Part shown: positions 12,741-13,931 of the stretch, piece by piece
How the letters are laid out: every line of letters starts with the position of its first letter
Position numbering within the stretch: the first letter of the stretch is position 1
From: an uncultured Ruminococcus sp.
GTDB lineage: Bacteria > Bacillota > Clostridia > Oscillospirales > Ruminococcaceae
Assembly (NCBI GenBank): GCA_946188175.1
Contig: CAMHUJ010000007.1
Coordinates: 1-13,931 of the forward strand
Reading direction: 5' to 3'
DNA: 13,931 nt
Program-made: the position numbers and the translations under genes
The notes under the pieces: generated by a model
Databases searched by the model: none
What the model was told of the DNA's origin: nothing
Seen by the model: the letters and a program-made list of their open reading frames with translations, nothing else

Positions 12741-13931
12741 ATGGCGAAAATTGGAATTACAGAAACCGTACTGCGTGACGCGCATCAGTCCCTGATCGCA
12801 ACGCGCATGACGACGGATGAGATGCTCCCGATCCTGCCGGAGCTCGATAAGATCGGCTTCCGCTCGATTGAGTGCTGGGGCGGCGCGACCTTCGATTCCT
12901 GCCTGCGCTTCCTCAATGAGGACCCGTGGGAGAGACTGCGCATCCTCAAGAAAAATATGCCGAATACGCCGCTTCAGATGCTGTTCCGCGGTCAGAACAT
13001 GCTGGGCTACCGCCACTATGCAGACGATGTGGTCGAGTACTTCGTGCAGAAGTCCATTGCAAACGGTATTGATGTCATCCGTATCTTCGATGCGCTGAAT
13101 GATATCCGCAACCTCGAAACCGCGATCAATGCGGCGAAGAAGGAAGGCGCGCATACGCAGGTTGCCATGAGCTTCACGACCGGTGAGGTCTTCACCGATG
13201 AATACTATGTCAACTATGCAAAGCAGATTGAGAATGCCGGTGCGGATTCGATCTGCATTAAAGATATGGCTGCGCTGCTGACGCCTTACCGTGCAGAGTC
13301 GCTGGTCAAGGCGCTGAAAAAGGCGACCGATCTGCCGATTCAGCTGCATACGCACTATACCTCCGGTCTGGCTTCGATGTGCCTGATCAAGGCGGCAGAG
13401 GCAGGCGTCGATGTCATCGACACCGCGATGAGCCCGCTCGCACTCGGCACCTCCCATGCGCCGACCGAATCTATGGTCGCTGCATTCGCAGGCACGGAAT
13501 ATGATACCGGTCTGGACCTTGTCAAGCTGAGCGAGCTGCGTCCGTTCTTCATGGAACTGCGCGAAAAGTATATCAAATCCGGTCTGCTCGATCCGAAGAT
13601 GCTGGCTGCCGATGCAAAGACGCTGATTTATCAGGTTCCGGGCGGTATGCTCTCGAACCTGCTCTCGCAGCTCAAGCAGGCAGGCAAGGAGGATCAGCTG
13701 ACGGCTGTGCTCGAAGAAGTCCCGCGCGTCCGCAAGGATGCAGGCTTCCCGCCGCTCGTTACCCCGACCTCTCAGATCGTCGGTACGCAGGCTGTGTTCA
13801 ATATCATCGGCGGTGAGCGCTATAAAATGGTCACCAAGGAATTCAGAGCTATGGTTCGCGGTGAGTACGGCAAGACGCCGCTCCCGATTGATCCGGAATT
13901 CCAGAAGATGATCCTCAAGGATCAGGAGCCG
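12741..13931 (+). CDS. Pyruvate/oxaloacetate carboxyltransferase subunit (OadA / PycB / transcarboxylase 5S), 3' end outside window
   Basis: ATG 12741 lies 18 nt after the biotin carrier stop with only a weak ribosome site (GAAAGTG), so coupling to the upstream gene is likely. The frame is open for 397 codons to the window edge. It is a DRE-TIM-like barrel of the pyruvate carboxyltransferase family: TETVLRDAHQSLIATRM (metal-ligand Asp13), ECWGGATFD, KDMAALLTP (Lys174, the expected carbamylated lysine) and QLHTHYTSG (metal ligands His203 and His205). All catalytic residues are present. The conserved C-terminal part of the barrel domain (GGMLSNL, then TPTSQIVGTQAVFN) follows. It transfers a carboxyl group between biotin and pyruvate/oxaloacetate. 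Because a separate carrier gene is present, this protein probably ends without its own biotin domain, as in 5S and PycB subunits with split carriers; the missing end prevents confirmation. Confidence 0.93.
   Translation, partial: MAKIGITETVLRDAHQSLIATRMTTDEMLPILPELDKIGFRSIECWGGATFDSCLRFLNEDPWERLRILKKNMPNTPLQMLFRGQNMLGYRHYADDVVEYFVQKSIANGIDVIRIFDALNDIRNLETAINAAKKEGAHTQVAMSFTTGEVFTDEYYVNYAKQIENAGADSICIKDMAALLTPYRAESLVKALKKATDLPIQLHTHYTSGLASMCLIKAAEAGVDVIDTAMSPLALGTSHAPTESMVAAFAGTEYDTGLDLVKLSELRPFFMELREKYIKSGLLDPKMLAADAKTLIYQVPGGMLSNLLSQLKQAGKEDQLTAVLEEVPRVRKDAGFPPLVTPTSQIVGTQAVFNIIGGERYKMVTKEFRAMVRGEYGKTPLPIDPEFQKMILKDQEP

Noticed and set aside
11167..13457. Minus-strand open frames opposite the carboxyltransferase and biotin-carrier genes (11167-12261 and 12288-13457).
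   Set aside because: Both are Cys/Arg-rich shadows of genes with clear families and catalytic residues on the + strand.
1..13931. CRISPR arrays, tRNA or rRNA genes, transposase or phage genes.
   Set aside because: None was seen: no regularly spaced direct repeats, no cloverleaf-like segments and no transposase motifs in any frame.

Overview
The window looks like a chromosomal stretch from a gut or rumen Firmicute of the Ruminococcus/Oscillospiraceae type. The grounds are moderate-to-high GC coding DNA, strong AGGAGG ribosome sites, extended -10 promoters, Thr-rich linkers, dockerin-type calcium-binding repeats and a BspA-like leucine-rich-repeat protein. This assignment is an inference from content, not a search result. 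All genes that can be supported lie on the + strand, mostly as short transcription units separated by hairpin terminators.

Layout. 1-1199: C-terminal part of a membrane-anchored transglutaminase-like protein, closed by a strong terminator. 1299-1766: 3' remnant of an alpha/beta-hydrolase gene abutting that terminator, with its own terminator. 1820-2126: about 300 nt with no supported gene. 2127-3907: consensus promoter, a leader of about 190 nt, then a secreted Cys/His hydrolase-like protein with a 29-Thr linker, an Ig-like region and a complete dockerin. 3935-5760: recQ helicase split by a frameshift that also removes helicase motif IV. 5780-7090: promoter, secreted BspA-like LRR protein ending in a single dockerin-like repeat, terminator. 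7091-7241: non-coding low-complexity and palindromic DNA. 7242-10482: promoter and three genes of unknown role (TerB-like, a 98-residue protein, and a 784-residue protein resembling DUF4026 plus DUF2314). 10483-10806: palindrome, terminator and spacer. 10807-13931: promoter and a biotin-dependent carboxyl-transfer operon, with a CoA-type carboxyltransferase, a biotin carrier, and a pyruvate/oxaloacetate-type carboxyltransferase that runs off the window.

How they work together. The two dockerin-bearing secreted proteins and the LRR domain point to cell-surface or cellulosome-like assembly. The last three genes match the 12S / 1.3S / 5S division of labour of a transcarboxylase, or the soluble half of a decarboxylase pump. 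No biotin carboxylase or membrane beta subunit is visible here, although it could lie downstream. The 7326-10482 cluster is the least explained part. The clearest damage is the recQ lesion and the hydrolase remnant.
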